Assembly: GCA_949440065.1 (NCBI GenBank)
Contig: CASRZP010000034.1
Coordinates: 1 to 12,964, forward strand
Length of the DNA stretch: 12,964 nucleotides
Source: an uncultured Bacilli bacterium
GTDB taxonomy: Bacteria; Bacillota_I; Bacilli_A; RF39; UBA660
Direction of reading: 5' to 3'
In this document: one piece after another, positions 5,807 through 12,964 of the stretch
Numbering within the stretch: the first letter of the stretch is position 1
How the letters are laid out: every line of letters begins with the position of its first letter
Translations under genes and position numbers: made by a program
The notes under the pieces: model-generated
What the model was told of the DNA's origin: nothing
Seen by the model: the letters and a program-made list of their open reading frames with translations, nothing else
Database searches by the model: none

Positions 5807-7216
5807 TTAAATTTCTTCAAATTTCATAAAGTTTGTTGTCTTCACCTTTGTATTGTTAGGGAATCCTCCCGTAACTAAGATGATATCGCCTTTTTCTAAT
5901 TTCATAAATTCTTTGGCTTTTGCTTTAGCGTCACTTACTACTTCATCGGTACTGTTGTATACTGGAACTAAAACAGGATAAACACCCCAATTTAGTGATA
6001 AGCTTCTTGCTACTGCTTCCGTTGGACATGCTGCTAAAATAAAGGTATTTGGTTTTAAGTTACTAATTTTTCTAGCACTATAACCACTCATAGTCGCTGC
6101 AACAATGACCTTAACATCCAATAGTTCTGCACTATCAACTACACACTGTGCAATCGTTCCAGTGATATCGATAACATCATTTGATGGGAATGCATAATCA
6201 TAGTCATAATAATTTTCAGCATTCTCACAAATATCAGCCATATAACGAACCGTTTCAATAGGGAATTTTCCCATCGTGGTTTCTCCTGATAACATCACAG
6301 CATCCGTTCCATCAAGTACCGCGTTAGCTACATCGGATACTTCAGCACGTGTAGGTCTAGCACTTTTCTTCATTGACTCAAGCATTTCTGTTGCCACAAT
6401 ACAAAATTTTCCATGTTCACGGCATTTTTGAATCATTAATTTTTGTAAAATTGGCAATTGTTGTAGTGGTACTTCTACACCTAAGTCTCCACGAGCCACC
6501 ATAATACCATCACTAACTGCAACAATATCATCTAAGTTTTCTACTCCTGTAGCACTTTCAATTTTAGCAATTAACTTTAAATCTTCACGATTATGCTCTT
6601 TTAAAATTTCACGAACGGCAAGTACATCTTCCTTGCAAGAGACAAACGATAACGCAAGGAAATCTCCATCGTGTTCACAAGCATAAATCATATCCTCCCT
6701 ATCTTGCTCACTAATAAATGGAATATCTAATTTTACCCCGGGAACATTTAAGCTTTTCTTATTTCCTAATACTCCACCGTTAACAATCTTACAAGTTACC
6801 CCATCATCTTCAACGGATACCACTTCAAGTTTCATTAGTCCATTTTCAAGTAAAATGATACTTCCTTTTTCAAGATTATCCAAAGCTTGTGGATGATTAA
6901 CAGAAAAGCGTTCATTATTTCCTAACACATTTTCTTTAACTACGCGAATTCTATTTCCTTCAACTAGTTCAATCTCATCATTTTCCATCATACCATTACG
7001 AAACTCTGGTCCTTTTGTATCATATAAAATACCAATGTGACGTCCAGTACGTTTAGATACTTCCTTAACACACGCAACATCAATTTGTTTTTCTTCTTCT
7101 GTTGCATGAGAAAAATTAATACGAGCAACATTAGCTCCTGCTAAAACCATTTGCTCAAACACATCTGGAATATAACTAGATGGTCCTAAACTAGTAATAA
7201 TTTTTGTTTTTTTCAT
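5807..7216 (-). CDS. pyk: Pyruvate kinase
   Basis: Glycolytic enzyme of 469 residues that transfers phosphate from phosphoenolpyruvate to ADP. The A domain starts with KTKIITSLGPSS and INFSHA (33-38). The DTKGPEFR motif (66-73) leads into the B domain (about 74-165). The core motifs LALSFV, IAKIES (216-221, catalytic Lys 218), ARGDLGVEVP (241-250), VATEMLESM and TRAEVSDVANAVLDGTDAVMLSGET are all intact. The C-terminal allosteric domain is present, but the extra PEP-utiliser domain of Bacillus pyruvate kinase is absent. The start at 7216 has AGGGAG eight bases upstream; the ATG at 7246 would add ten residues before the conserved KTKI start and is unlikely. Confidence 0.95.
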   Translation of the reverse strand: MKKTKIITSLGPSSYIPDVFEQMVLAGANVARINFSHATEEEKQIDVACVKEVSKRTGRHIGILYDTKGPEFRNGMMENDEIELVEGNRIRVVKENVLGNNERFSVNHPQALDNLEKGSIILLENGLMKLEVVSVEDDGVTCKIVNGGVLGNKKSLNVPGVKLDIPFISEQDREDMIYACEHDGDFLALSFVSCKEDVLAVREILKEHNREDLKLIAKIESATGVENLDDIVAVSDGIMVARGDLGVEVPLQQLPILQKLMIQKCREHGKFCIVATEMLESMKKSARPTRAEVSDVANAVLDGTDAVMLSGETTMGKFPIETVRYMADICENAENYYDYDYAFPSNDVIDITGTIAQCVVDSAELLDVKVIVAATMSGYSARKISNLKPNTFILAACPTEAVARSLSLNWGVYPVLVPVYNSTDEVVSDAKAKAKEFMKLEKGDIILVTGGFPNNTKVKTTNFMKFEEI

Positions 7217-7250
7217 GATTAACACTCCCTTTTTTCTACGAAACATTACT

Positions 7251-7279
7251 ATTCTATCACAAATAATGATTTTTGTTAA
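7251..7279 (-). promoter_or_regulatory. Promoter of pyk
   Basis: Minus-strand TTAACA (7274-7279), 17 bases, TAGAAT (7251-7256) preceded by TGA (extended -10). It gives pyk its own transcript, separate from mnmA. Confidence 0.65.
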
Positions 7280-7309
7280 TTATTTTATTCAATTTTTTTA
7301 GAAAAAAGT

Positions 7310-7345
7310 AAAAAAACATCGGTAATATCTAGCAATATCAATGTT
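7310..7345 (-). terminator. Terminator of mnmA
   Basis: On the minus strand AACATTG pairs with CGATGTT (one G-U) and further pairs follow beyond a mismatch, ending in seven T at 7310-7316. It begins just after the mnmA stop codon at 7354. Confidence 0.6.
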
Positions 7346-7353
7346 TATTTTAT

Positions 7354-8463
7354 CTATAACAAATACCAAAGCTTTTCTTTATCACGACATACTGTCTTAA
7401 CAAATCCTCCCCCTATACAAATATCACCATCATATAATACACAAGCTTGTCCAGGAGTAACTGCTTTCACTTTATCGTATTCAACAAATAATTCATTATT
7501 TTCTAAGTAAGTAATTTTAACAGGAATATCTTCCTGACGATAACGAAATTTTGCCATACATTTTTCTGGACGTAAAGAACAATTAAAGTTTACCTCCTCC
7601 ACAATACAACTATTAGAATACAAATAATCACTCTTTTCCCCTAAAGATACATACAAAATATTTTTCTCTAAGTTTTTACCTACCACAAAAAGCCTATCAC
7701 TAAAACCACCGAGGTCTAATCCTTTTCTTTGTCCAATGGTATAATACATTAGACCATGATGACTTCCTATTACTGTACCTGTATCAATATCAACAACATC
7801 CCCATTTTGATTAGGTAAATAATTTTCTAAAAATTCCTTAAAACGTCGTTCTCCAATAAAACAAATTCCTGTAGAATCTTTTTTCTTTGCTGTAATTAAA
7901 TCATATTCTAGCGCAATTTCTCTTACCTTACTCTTTTCTAAATCGCCTAAAGGAAACAAAATATTTTCAAGTTGTTCTTTGCTTAACTGTGACAAAAAAT
8001 AAGTCTGGTCTTTATTTTCATCTTTCGCTTTTCTAAGAAATCCATCACTATCTAATTTTGCATAATGTCCTGTGGCAACATATTTAGCCTCTAAGCGTTT
8101 TGCTTCTTTGATAAAGTAGTCAAATTTTATATATTTATTACACATAATATCAGGGTTTGGTGTCCTACCTTTTTTTAATTCATCTAAAAAGTAGGAAAAC
8201 ACATAATCCCAGTATTCTTTAATAAAATCAATACGATGTAGTGGTATACCTATTTTTTTACATACAGCTAAGGCATCCATATAATCAACTTCTTGAGGAC
8301 ACACCTCATTCATGTTATTAGGGTTACCTAAAATATCATTATTTAGTCCGCTATCCCAATTACGCATAAATAAACCAATAACCTCATAACCTTGTTCTTT
8401 TAATAAAAGAGCGGCAACAGATGAGTCTACTCCTCCACTCATTCCAACAACTACCTTTTCCAC
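7354..8463 (-). CDS. mnmA: tRNA 2-thiouridine(34) synthase MnmA
   Basis: Cytoplasmic tRNA thiolase of 369 residues. It activates U34 of tRNA-Lys, -Glu and -Gln with ATP and inserts sulfur. The PP-loop GMSGGVDSS is at residues 7-15, the two catalytic cysteines are in PDIMCNKYIKF (Cys 108) and STGICFIGER (Cys 201), and the family motifs ATGHYA, DQTYFL and YTIGQRKGL are present. The insertion NWDSGLNNDILGN is of the type seen in low-GC Gram-positives. The start is a GTG at 8463: the upstream GGGTGAT ribosome site is four bases away, the same spacing as AGGTGAT before tmcAL, and it gives the usual MEKVVVGMSGG beginning. The ATG at 8469 overlaps that ribosome site. Confidence 0.93.
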   Translation of the reverse strand: MEKVVVGMSGGVDSSVAALLLKEQGYEVIGLFMRNWDSGLNNDILGNPNNMNEVCPQEVDYMDALAVCKKIGIPLHRIDFIKEYWDYVFSYFLDELKKGRTPNPDIMCNKYIKFDYFIKEAKRLEAKYVATGHYAKLDSDGFLRKAKDENKDQTYFLSQLSKEQLENILFPLGDLEKSKVREIALEYDLITAKKKDSTGICFIGERRFKEFLENYLPNQNGDVVDIDTGTVIGSHHGLMYYTIGQRKGLDLGGFSDRLFVVGKNLEKNILYVSLGEKSDYLYSNSCIVEEVNFNCSLRPEKCMAKFRYRQEDIPVKITYLENNELFVEYDKVKAVTPGQACVLYDGDICIGGGFVKTVCRDKEKLWYLL

Positions 8464-8480
8464 GTGCATCACCCGTTAAC

Positions 8481-8509
8481 ATTATACTCTATTTTATTAA
8501 ATTTGTAAA
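8481..8509 (-). promoter_or_regulatory. Promoter of mnmA
   Basis: Minus-strand TTTACA (8504-8509), 17 bases, TATAAT (8481-8486). It lies in the last codons of the broken spoIIM-like gene, so mnmA expression does not depend on that gene. Confidence 0.7.
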
Positions 8510-9114
8510 AAGTTTCATGATGATTGGTGATAAAAATGATTCAATTAAGGAAGTAAGAACAAACCCAATTAAACAAAAACCTAGTATTTTACTATATTTT
8601 TGCATCGCTTGTTTTAAGTCAATACTTTTTTTAAGAAACAAATAAGAAAAGAGCTTAATTGAAAAGTTTACTGCGTAAAAGGTTAAAATAATACTTAATA
8701 ATAAGGATAAAATATGATGAGGAAAAACATAGGTAATGGCTCCAAGTATTCCTTTTACATGATAAGTTTTTACAATGACAGCAATCGAAAACCCAGTGGT
8801 AAATCCTTTTAAAAAGAGTAAAAATAAGATAATGGGAATCCCCACAATGGAAATACCTAGTAACCAAATGAATACCGTCGATAATAAATTGGTACTAATA
8901 CTGTTGATAAATCCTTCTTTATAATTAATATTATTTTCTTTAATTTGAAGAAAAAATCTTGTAATTGCCTACTAACTAATTGATGATCAATATCGTTTAA
9001 CATGGTAATAAAAACACATCCGAAGATAATGCCAACAAGGGTAAAAATAGCTAAAAATATATACATTTTCTTTTGCTTTAAAATATGCGGTAATTCTTTT
9101 TTCTTTTTCTCCAT
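8489..9114 (-). pseudogene. SpoIIM-like membrane protein, broken by a one-base frameshift
   Basis: Two frames on the minus strand join into one SpoIIM/DUF95-type protein if one T is added to the T6 run at 8951-8956. The joined region then reads LQDFFLQIKENNINYKEG, continues to STVFIWLLGISIVGIP, and gives 208 residues, close to the family length. SpoIIM works in engulfment in spore formers; relatives occur widely in non-sporulating Firmicutes with unknown roles. The protein has about five membrane helices and the family stretch FLLFLKGFTTGFSIAVIV. The ribosome site GGGTGAT lies four bases before ATG 9114. As written, translation stops after 85 residues. The shift could be a sequencing or assembly error in a homopolymer, a real null mutation, or a slippage-restored gene. 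Confidence 0.75.
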
Positions 9115-9130
9115 AAATATCACCCAGTTA

Positions 9131-9160
9131 AATATATGAACAGATTTTTAAAAGATACAA
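9131..9160 (-). promoter_or_regulatory. Possible promoter of the spoIIM-like gene
   Basis: Minus-strand TTGTAT (9155-9160), 18 bases, TATATT (9131-9136), placed just before the GGGTGAT ribosome site. Both boxes are imperfect in very AT-rich DNA. Confidence 0.35.
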
Positions 9161-9168
9161 AATTTTGT

Positions 9169-9197
9169 TTTACATTTTTTGCTATTTATTTTATAAT
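9169..9197 (+). promoter_or_regulatory. Promoter of the 28-residue peptide gene
   Basis: TTTACA (9169-9174), 17 bases, TATAAT (9192-9197): a near-consensus promoter that serves only this small gene before the terminator at 9307. It is divergent from the spoIIM-like gene. Confidence 0.7.
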
Positions 9198-9219
9198 GAT
9201 AACTAGCGAGGTGGCATGA

Positions 9220-9306
9220 ATGAACAAAAAAGTGATTAAAATCGTTTCTATTGTTTTAGTCTTAGTAATGATTGCATCGTTTGTGGCTAGTTTATTTTAT
9301 CTATAG
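9220..9306 (+). CDS. Small single-span membrane protein, 28 residues
   Basis: A short frame with start MNKKVIKIVS, a hydrophobic helix of about 20 residues, and the end SLFYL. It has a complete set of signals of its own: a strong promoter (9169-9197), a GAGGTGG ribosome site five bases before ATG 9220, and a hairpin terminator beginning directly after the stop. An overlapping ATG at 9216 opens only seven codons and is less likely. The composition (two or three lysines, then one membrane span) resembles the many tiny inner-membrane proteins of Firmicutes, such as DUF4044-like peptides. No function can be assigned. Confidence 0.65.
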   Translation: MNKKVIKIVSIVLVLVMIASFVASLFYL

Positions 9307-9335
9307 AAAAAAGGCATATCGCCTTTTATTTTTTT
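9307..9335. terminator. Bidirectional terminator
   Basis: AAAAGGC and GCCTTTT (9309-9315 and 9321-9327) form a perfect seven-pair stem with a five-base loop. A run of seven T follows on the plus strand (9329-9335) and a run of T on the minus strand from 9312 down. It ends both the small peptide gene and the converging coiled-coil gene, whose stop codon (9326-9328) lies in the stem. Confidence 0.85.
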
Positions 9336-10417
9336 ACCTTTCGACTTGCTTCTACCACACTACTTAAATTCATTCTTCCGTAGTAATCTACTACTTGTTG
9401 TCTTGTTGCTAGTTCTTCTTGTTTTTGTTTAATTTGCGCTAAAAATGCCTCATCACTTTGATATAGCCTTTTCTTTGCTTCATCTATCTGGATTTGATTT
9501 GTAGTAAGTTCTTTATTAATAGAATGGATGATTTGACTAGTTATAAGCGAAAACTTTGTAGTGTATTCTTCAACTGCTATAAATAAGTCTTCAAAAATGT
9601 CATTTGAAACTTTTGGCACAGCTTGTTCATATTGAAATAATGCTTTAGCATACTCCCTTTTAATTGGATGTAATTTTAATTGTTGCTCTACTTTATTTTG
9701 TTGATTTTTCGCTTTCTTTACTGCACTTTGATATGATGCTAAAAAACTAGTGATAGCTATGGTAATGGAAGGCAAATTTTCTAAGTTTTGTTGGCAAGAG
9801 TTAAAGTCAAAAGTTATTTTTTCTGGGATTGTACTAGCATTTAATAATAATACTTTCAATGGACAACTAGGAAGTATTTTATTTGGCAATATGCCTTCTA
9901 ATACTTGTTCTTTTAGATGAATGCTTCGCTCTTTTACCTTTAATGCGTGTAGTTCATTTTCTATTTTTTCTATAACAAGGCTTTTTTCTTCTTGTAAGAT
10001 TTGATGATTTACTTTTTTCTCTTGTGTTAGAAGGTTTAAGGCATTTCTCATGCTATTTTCCACTTTTTTTGTTATTCGCAAATATTCTCTTTGCAAATTT
10101 TTCAACATTTCAACTTGATATTCGTCTATCACTACTAAAGGCTTTGGACTAAGTTCAAGTCCTAATTGTTTAGATAATTTAATACGATATGCAGCTAACC
10201 ATGGATGTTCTTCTTGATATTTACTTTCAAATTTTTGACGAAGTAATTGCCTTTTTTGAAATTCTTTATCCTTTTTTGCTAATTCAAAACCTAAGTGATT
10301 AAACCAATCTTGAAGTTGCATTAGATCACTTTGGTATCTTTTTATGTTCTCTACTTCTTCTAAAATTGATTTTCTTAATTCCTCAATGATTAGATTTAAT
10401 CGATTTAATTCATCCAT
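9326..10417 (-). CDS. Coiled-coil protein of unknown function
   Basis: A 363-residue protein without signal peptide or membrane segment, so probably cytoplasmic. It is rich in Lys, Gln, Glu and Leu, with heptad-like coiled-coil stretches at about residues 1-85, 105-170 and 225-345. These are interrupted by a hydrophobic, less helical segment (about 175-200, LPNKILPSCPLKVLLLNAS) that could be a small folded core. No catalytic or nucleotide-binding motif is visible and the family is not recognised. It has its own consensus promoter and a GGGGGAG ribosome site five bases before ATG. It lies downstream of the TerD-like gene on the same strand, so a shared role is possible but not shown. Confidence 0.7.
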   Translation of the reverse strand: MDELNRLNLIIEELRKSILEEVENIKRYQSDLMQLQDWFNHLGFELAKKDKEFQKRQLLRQKFESKYQEEHPWLAAYRIKLSKQLGLELSPKPLVVIDEYQVEMLKNLQREYLRITKKVENSMRNALNLLTQEKKVNHQILQEEKSLVIEKIENELHALKVKERSIHLKEQVLEGILPNKILPSCPLKVLLLNASTIPEKITFDFNSCQQNLENLPSITIAITSFLASYQSAVKKAKNQQNKVEQQLKLHPIKREYAKALFQYEQAVPKVSNDIFEDLFIAVEEYTTKFSLITSQIIHSINKELTTNQIQIDEAKKRLYQSDEAFLAQIKQKQEELATRQQVVDYYGRMNLSSVVEASRKVKK

Positions 10418-10443
10418 CTAAACTCCCCCTTAATAACTGCTAA

Positions 10444-10488
10444 ATTATATCACAAAAACCTTATTTTGTCAAATGAAATCAAGGTTTT
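10444..10488 (-). promoter_or_regulatory. Consensus promoter with overlapping inverted repeat
   Basis: Minus-strand TTGACA (10467-10472), exactly 17 bases, TATAAT (10444-10449): a perfect sigma-A-type promoter for the coiled-coil gene. The -35 box is enclosed by the inverted repeat AAAACCTT-N18-AAGGTTTT (10455-10462 and 10481-10488), whose inner arm occupies the promoter spacer. It could be an operator. It is also a weak candidate for a terminator of the upstream gene, which has an additional stem at 10497-10515 without a U run. Confidence 0.7.
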
Positions 10489-10513
10489 CCCTGACAAGTA
10501 AAAAAGACTTTTA

Positions 10514-12439
10514 CTAATCTTTTAGTAATCCAATGATGTTATCTTTAGTAATTTTGTTTAAGGATAAATCGATATCTACTTTTTCATCTAGTGTGTTGAC
10601 GATATTTGCCCCTGCTTCAATAAGAATCTTATTTAATTTTAATTGATATTTGTTAAAATTTTGTAAATAGGCTAACGCTCCTATTGTCTTTTCATCATTA
10701 CTAGATGTACTGTAGAAAACATTACTTCTTCCAAAGCTAAAATGATTAAAGAAAAATCTTATTTTATCACTAATGGCAATTGTTCCAATAGCTTCTTGTC
10801 GATCACTACATTTCATTGTTTTATCTAACTTGATGATAATGTCATTAGGATCTAATACATAATATTTTCTCTCACTAAGTTGATTTTTCGCTTTCGCAAT
10901 GACAAATTCATAAGGGATATTTATCTGATGATAAGTAAACATGTTAAGAGTAATTAAGAAAGCCCCTTTGGTATATTTTTTGTTTACATAAAATAATTCA
11001 GATGCCCCTTGAGGTAGTGGTGCTGAGGTCATATCTCCACTAAATAAAATATCTAAATCATTACTTTGATATAGACCATCCCATCCGAATACTTGATTTC
11101 TATTCATTTGCTTTAAATCAAGATCTACTCGCTCTTCTTTTCCTTCGTTAATAACATTTTTCCAGTAGACACCATAAATTAAAGAATGTTCTCTTGGCAA
11201 TTCTAAATATGAACCTATGGTAATATCTTGCATAAACTTTTTCTCACTAACAGGAAAGGCATAAACTATGGAATCTGGAATATAAATCGTTTTTCCTTTT
11301 ACCCTTTTATATAATCGCTTTACTAGATGATCTTTAATGACTCTAGCTGTTTTCGTTAATTTTTTATCATAATCACTGTTTTTTTTCTTTAAAGGGGCTA
11401 CAAAAACTCTCCCATTTCTAATCGAATAGACAATATATTTTTCTCCTTTTAAACGATACATTAACCCGTTTAATATTCTTACTTCCTTAAAAATAGTAAT
11501 GTGATTTAATTCTTTTTCTAACTTTTGATAATCTATGTTAGTATTTTCTAAAGTTAAACTATCTAATAAACCCCTTTTTAATGGTTGATGGTATTTCTTA
11601 GCAAGTTTTCTTAATCGATTGATGATACGATTAAGTTCTAAATATACTTCTTTATCTTCTATTATATCTTTCTTACTTACCTTTTGTTTTAATGCTAAAA
11701 ATATACGTTTATTTCTTAAAAAAATAGAAGATAACCTTTGATATTTTATCGGACTATCTAAATAATTTTTCATCAATAATAAAGCAACATGCCGATCACT
11801 AAGTCTAATCATCTCAATCATTTCATCATTTTGGATTTTTAAGGTGGAGTCTGTTAAACGATAAAGTAAATATCGTAAAAATTCTTCTTCATTTTCTGGT
11901 ACAAGATGATAGTAATCATATAACGCAATTTTGACTTCTTTGTTACTAATTTTATTTAAATGATTCTTATCTATGTATTTTGCTAAAGAAATAATGTCTT
12001 TTATCGTATCTTCACTTAAGGCAATTCCACTAGTGATTAAGGTAAAAAGTTTTTCCTTTACTTCACTTTCCTCAAGCGGATGAATAACGATTAGTTCGAT
12101 ATCTTTTTCTAATTTTGGAATTTCTAATTTTTCTTTAGGAATATAGATAAAGTCTTTCTTATCTATTCCTAATGATTCTAAACCATATGTTGAAAAATAG
12201 TGAAGAAGTTGTGTTGTCATTAACTCCTCTATGGTACTATTTTTCACTACATCAAAACTTTTATGGAAAGATTGGTTCCATTTATCTTTATCTTTTCCAT
12301 ATAGTTTGATAGCTTCTTCGATAACATTTTTATTCGCACTAGAAGGAATAAGAAGTCCATACGATAGACCTAACGGAGAAAAATTATTCGTATTTTTTCC
12401 TATAAATCCTTTAAATAATTTTAATACTTCTTTTTCCAT
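10514..12439 (-). CDS. Large protein with C-terminal TerD-like region (MXAN_6230/SCO0854-type)
   Basis: A 641-residue protein with no signal peptide. Residues 1-400 are mostly helical and include YYHLVPENEEEFLRYLLYRL (177-196), a stretch I associate with MXAN_6230/SCO0854-type cytoplasmic proteins. Residues about 405-600 resemble the TerD fold: GSYLELPREHSLIYGVYW, then VDLDLK, and SGDMTSAPLPQGASELFYV, corresponding to the V-D-L-D-L and SGD...GA-E calcium-site region of TerD proteins. TerD proteins are linked to tellurite and general stress responses, but the biochemical role of this large form is unknown. The ribosome site AGGAGG lies seven bases before ATG 12439. The gene has its own promoter and a stem-loop leader. 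The assignment rests on motif recall only. Confidence 0.55.
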   Translation of the reverse strand: MEKEVLKLFKGFIGKNTNNFSPLGLSYGLLIPSSANKNVIEEAIKLYGKDKDKWNQSFHKSFDVVKNSTIEELMTTQLLHYFSTYGLESLGIDKKDFIYIPKEKLEIPKLEKDIELIVIHPLEESEVKEKLFTLITSGIALSEDTIKDIISLAKYIDKNHLNKISNKEVKIALYDYYHLVPENEEEFLRYLLYRLTDSTLKIQNDEMIEMIRLSDRHVALLLMKNYLDSPIKYQRLSSIFLRNKRIFLALKQKVSKKDIIEDKEVYLELNRIINRLRKLAKKYHQPLKRGLLDSLTLENTNIDYQKLEKELNHITIFKEVRILNGLMYRLKGEKYIVYSIRNGRVFVAPLKKKNSDYDKKLTKTARVIKDHLVKRLYKRVKGKTIYIPDSIVYAFPVSEKKFMQDITIGSYLELPREHSLIYGVYWKNVINEGKEERVDLDLKQMNRNQVFGWDGLYQSNDLDILFSGDMTSAPLPQGASELFYVNKKYTKGAFLITLNMFTYHQINIPYEFVIAKAKNQLSERKYYVLDPNDIIIKLDKTMKCSDRQEAIGTIAISDKIRFFFNHFSFGRSNVFYSTSSNDEKTIGALAYLQNFNKYQLKLNKILIEAGANIVNTLDEKVDIDLSLNKITKDNIIGLLKD

Positions 12440-12460
12440 ATTCTTTCCTCCTAAATGAAA

Positions 12461-12520
12461 AGTTATAGGCGGAAACTAATTAATCTTTTAATGAATAAGG
12501 AAGTTTCTTTGCCTATAACT
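12461..12520 (-). promoter_or_regulatory. Stem-loop at the 5' end of the TerD-like mRNA
   Basis: AGTTATAGGC and GCCTATAACT (12511-12520 and 12461-12470) form a perfect ten-pair stem. After a small internal loop, AAACT and AGTTT add five pairs around a 24-base loop. The -10 box ends at 12527, so transcription should begin about where the first arm begins. The hairpin closes eight bases before the AGGAGG ribosome site. It could protect the 5' end from decay or control translation; it matches no riboswitch I know. Confidence 0.6.
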
Positions 12521-12526
12521 ATTTAT

Positions 12527-12555
12527 AGTCTAACGAAATTCATAAGATTTGTCAA
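12527..12555 (-). promoter_or_regulatory. Promoter of the TerD-like gene
   Basis: Minus-strand TTGACA (12550-12555), 17 bases, TAGACT (12527-12532). The -35 box is perfect and the -10 box is weak, which would suit an activated or stress-dependent promoter. Confidence 0.6.
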
Positions 12556-12572
12556 CTTACTGCATCTATATT

Positions 12573-12964
12573 TCATGATTTTATATCATCTAGATAGTTT
12601 ACAACCTCATCTTTTGTTAAGCCAGTTAAATCAGCAATAGCAGAAATATCATAATTTAATGATTGTAAAATTTCGATTTTACCAACTATTTTACCCTGTT
12701 CAATTCCTTGTTCAATTCCTTGTTCAATTCCTTGTGCTATTCCTTGCTCTTTTCCTTGTTCAATTCCTTGTGCTATTCCTTGCTCTTTTCCTTGCTCAAA
12801 GCCATCTTTTAACGCTTCTTCTTTAGCAAGAAAAACCTCTTGTTCTCTCCACGCTAATTCTTTATCATATGACTCTCCAAAAAACTCATCAGTAGTTACT
12901 TCTAATGACTCATTAATATAATCATTCATGATCTTATCTCCTTTTCCTAGCTCTAAGGAAGTAT
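12573..12964 (-). CDS. C-terminal part of a Rpn/PDDEXK_2-type nuclease-transposase family protein (partial)
   Basis: The frame is open to the window edge and reads LELGKGDKI-MNDYINES, then EQG tetrapeptide repeats, then IEILQSLNYDISAIADLTGLTKDEVVNYL. The GKGDKIM..Y start, the (I/K)EQG/IAQG repeat stretch and the helix-turn-helix-like end are typical of the C-terminal tail of Rpn family proteins (recombination-promoting nuclease or putative transposase); the PD-(D/E)XK catalytic part would lie off-window. A start at ATG 12929 with AAGGAG eight bases upstream is also possible and would give a stand-alone 118-residue tail, perhaps a truncated or internally started copy. The stop is TGA at 12573. 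Such genes are often multi-copy and associated with genome rearrangement. Confidence 0.65.
   Translation of the reverse strand, partial: TSLELGKGDKIMNDYINESLEVTTDEFFGESYDKELAWREQEVFLAKEEALKDGFEQGKEQGIAQGIEQGKEQGIAQGIEQGIEQGIEQGKIVGKIEILQSLNYDISAIADLTGLTKDEVVNYLDDIKS
12696..12803 (-). repeat. In-frame 12-bp tandem repeat
   Basis: Nine consecutive 12-base units based on ttgttcaattcc (plus strand) code for four-residue units x-x-Q-G. Three kinds alternate: ttgttcaattcc, ttgtgctattcc and ttgctcttttcc. The ordered set of these three occurs twice, a 36-base higher-order repeat. Changes in copy number would keep the frame and only lengthen or shorten the helix. Confidence 0.85.

Noticed and set aside
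10497..10515. Hairpin AGTAAAA-GTCTT-TTTTACT as a terminator of the TerD-like gene
   Set aside because: No U run follows and the stem is almost all A-T, so it was not listed as a separate feature.
12696..12803. 12-bp repeats as a CRISPR array
   Set aside because: There are no spacers. The units are contiguous and keep the reading frame of the Rpn-type protein.

Overview
The window is AT-rich DNA from a low-GC Gram-positive-type bacterium. The proteins (TmcAL, AI-2E family transporter, LiaF-like, SpoIIM-like, pyruvate kinase with no extra C-terminal domain, MnmA), the GGTGAT-type ribosome binding sites and the plain TTGACA/TATAAT promoters point to Bacilli. The style of the surface protein suggests an uncultured gut lineage related to RF39 or Erysipelotrichales; that placement is inference. 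TGA is read as stop and TGG as Trp, so the standard code applies.

Layout. Positions 1-320 hold the first copy of a short leader cassette facing left, probably serving a gene whose first codons are at the window edge. Positions 321-2287 hold a LiaF-like membrane protein and an AI-2E family exporter, each with its own promoter. tmcAL (2412-3566) runs rightward from a promoter back-to-back with that of the exporter. Positions 3561-5798 are an accessory surface-protein locus on the minus strand: a full-length exported protein, a promoterless copy of its C-terminal module behind it, and the second leader cassette in front. pyk and mnmA (5807-8463) follow as housekeeping genes with separate promoters. 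Next are a spoIIM-like gene broken by one base in a T6 run (8489-9114) and, on the plus strand, a 28-residue membrane peptide (9220-9306). Positions 9326-12439 carry two unlinked-looking genes, a coiled-coil protein and a TerD-like stress-type protein, each with a strong promoter and an inverted repeat near it. At the right edge is the C-terminal part of a Rpn/PDDEXK-type protein with a 12-bp tandem repeat.

The most interesting element is the leader cassette, present at 69-286 and 5604-5798. Each copy has a promoter, a GGTAGGTG ribosome site, a 24-codon reading frame that runs into exactly ten G residues and stops straight afterwards (VYP[KR]LTRGGGI[FL]-stop), a hairpin followed by six U, and then an MKK-type gene start. 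If one G is lost (or two gained), the frame stays open into the hairpin in both copies. In the second copy it ends in an ATGA overlap with the start codon of the surface-protein gene, and the differences between the copies just after the G run become synonymous. This looks like a phase-variable or frameshift-controlled attenuator. The surface protein it controls ends in an abruptly GC-rich segment that resembles the variable region of a diversity-generating retroelement target. Together the locus may combine on/off switching with hypervariable binding; no reverse transcriptase or template repeat is in the window, so this part remains a hypothesis.
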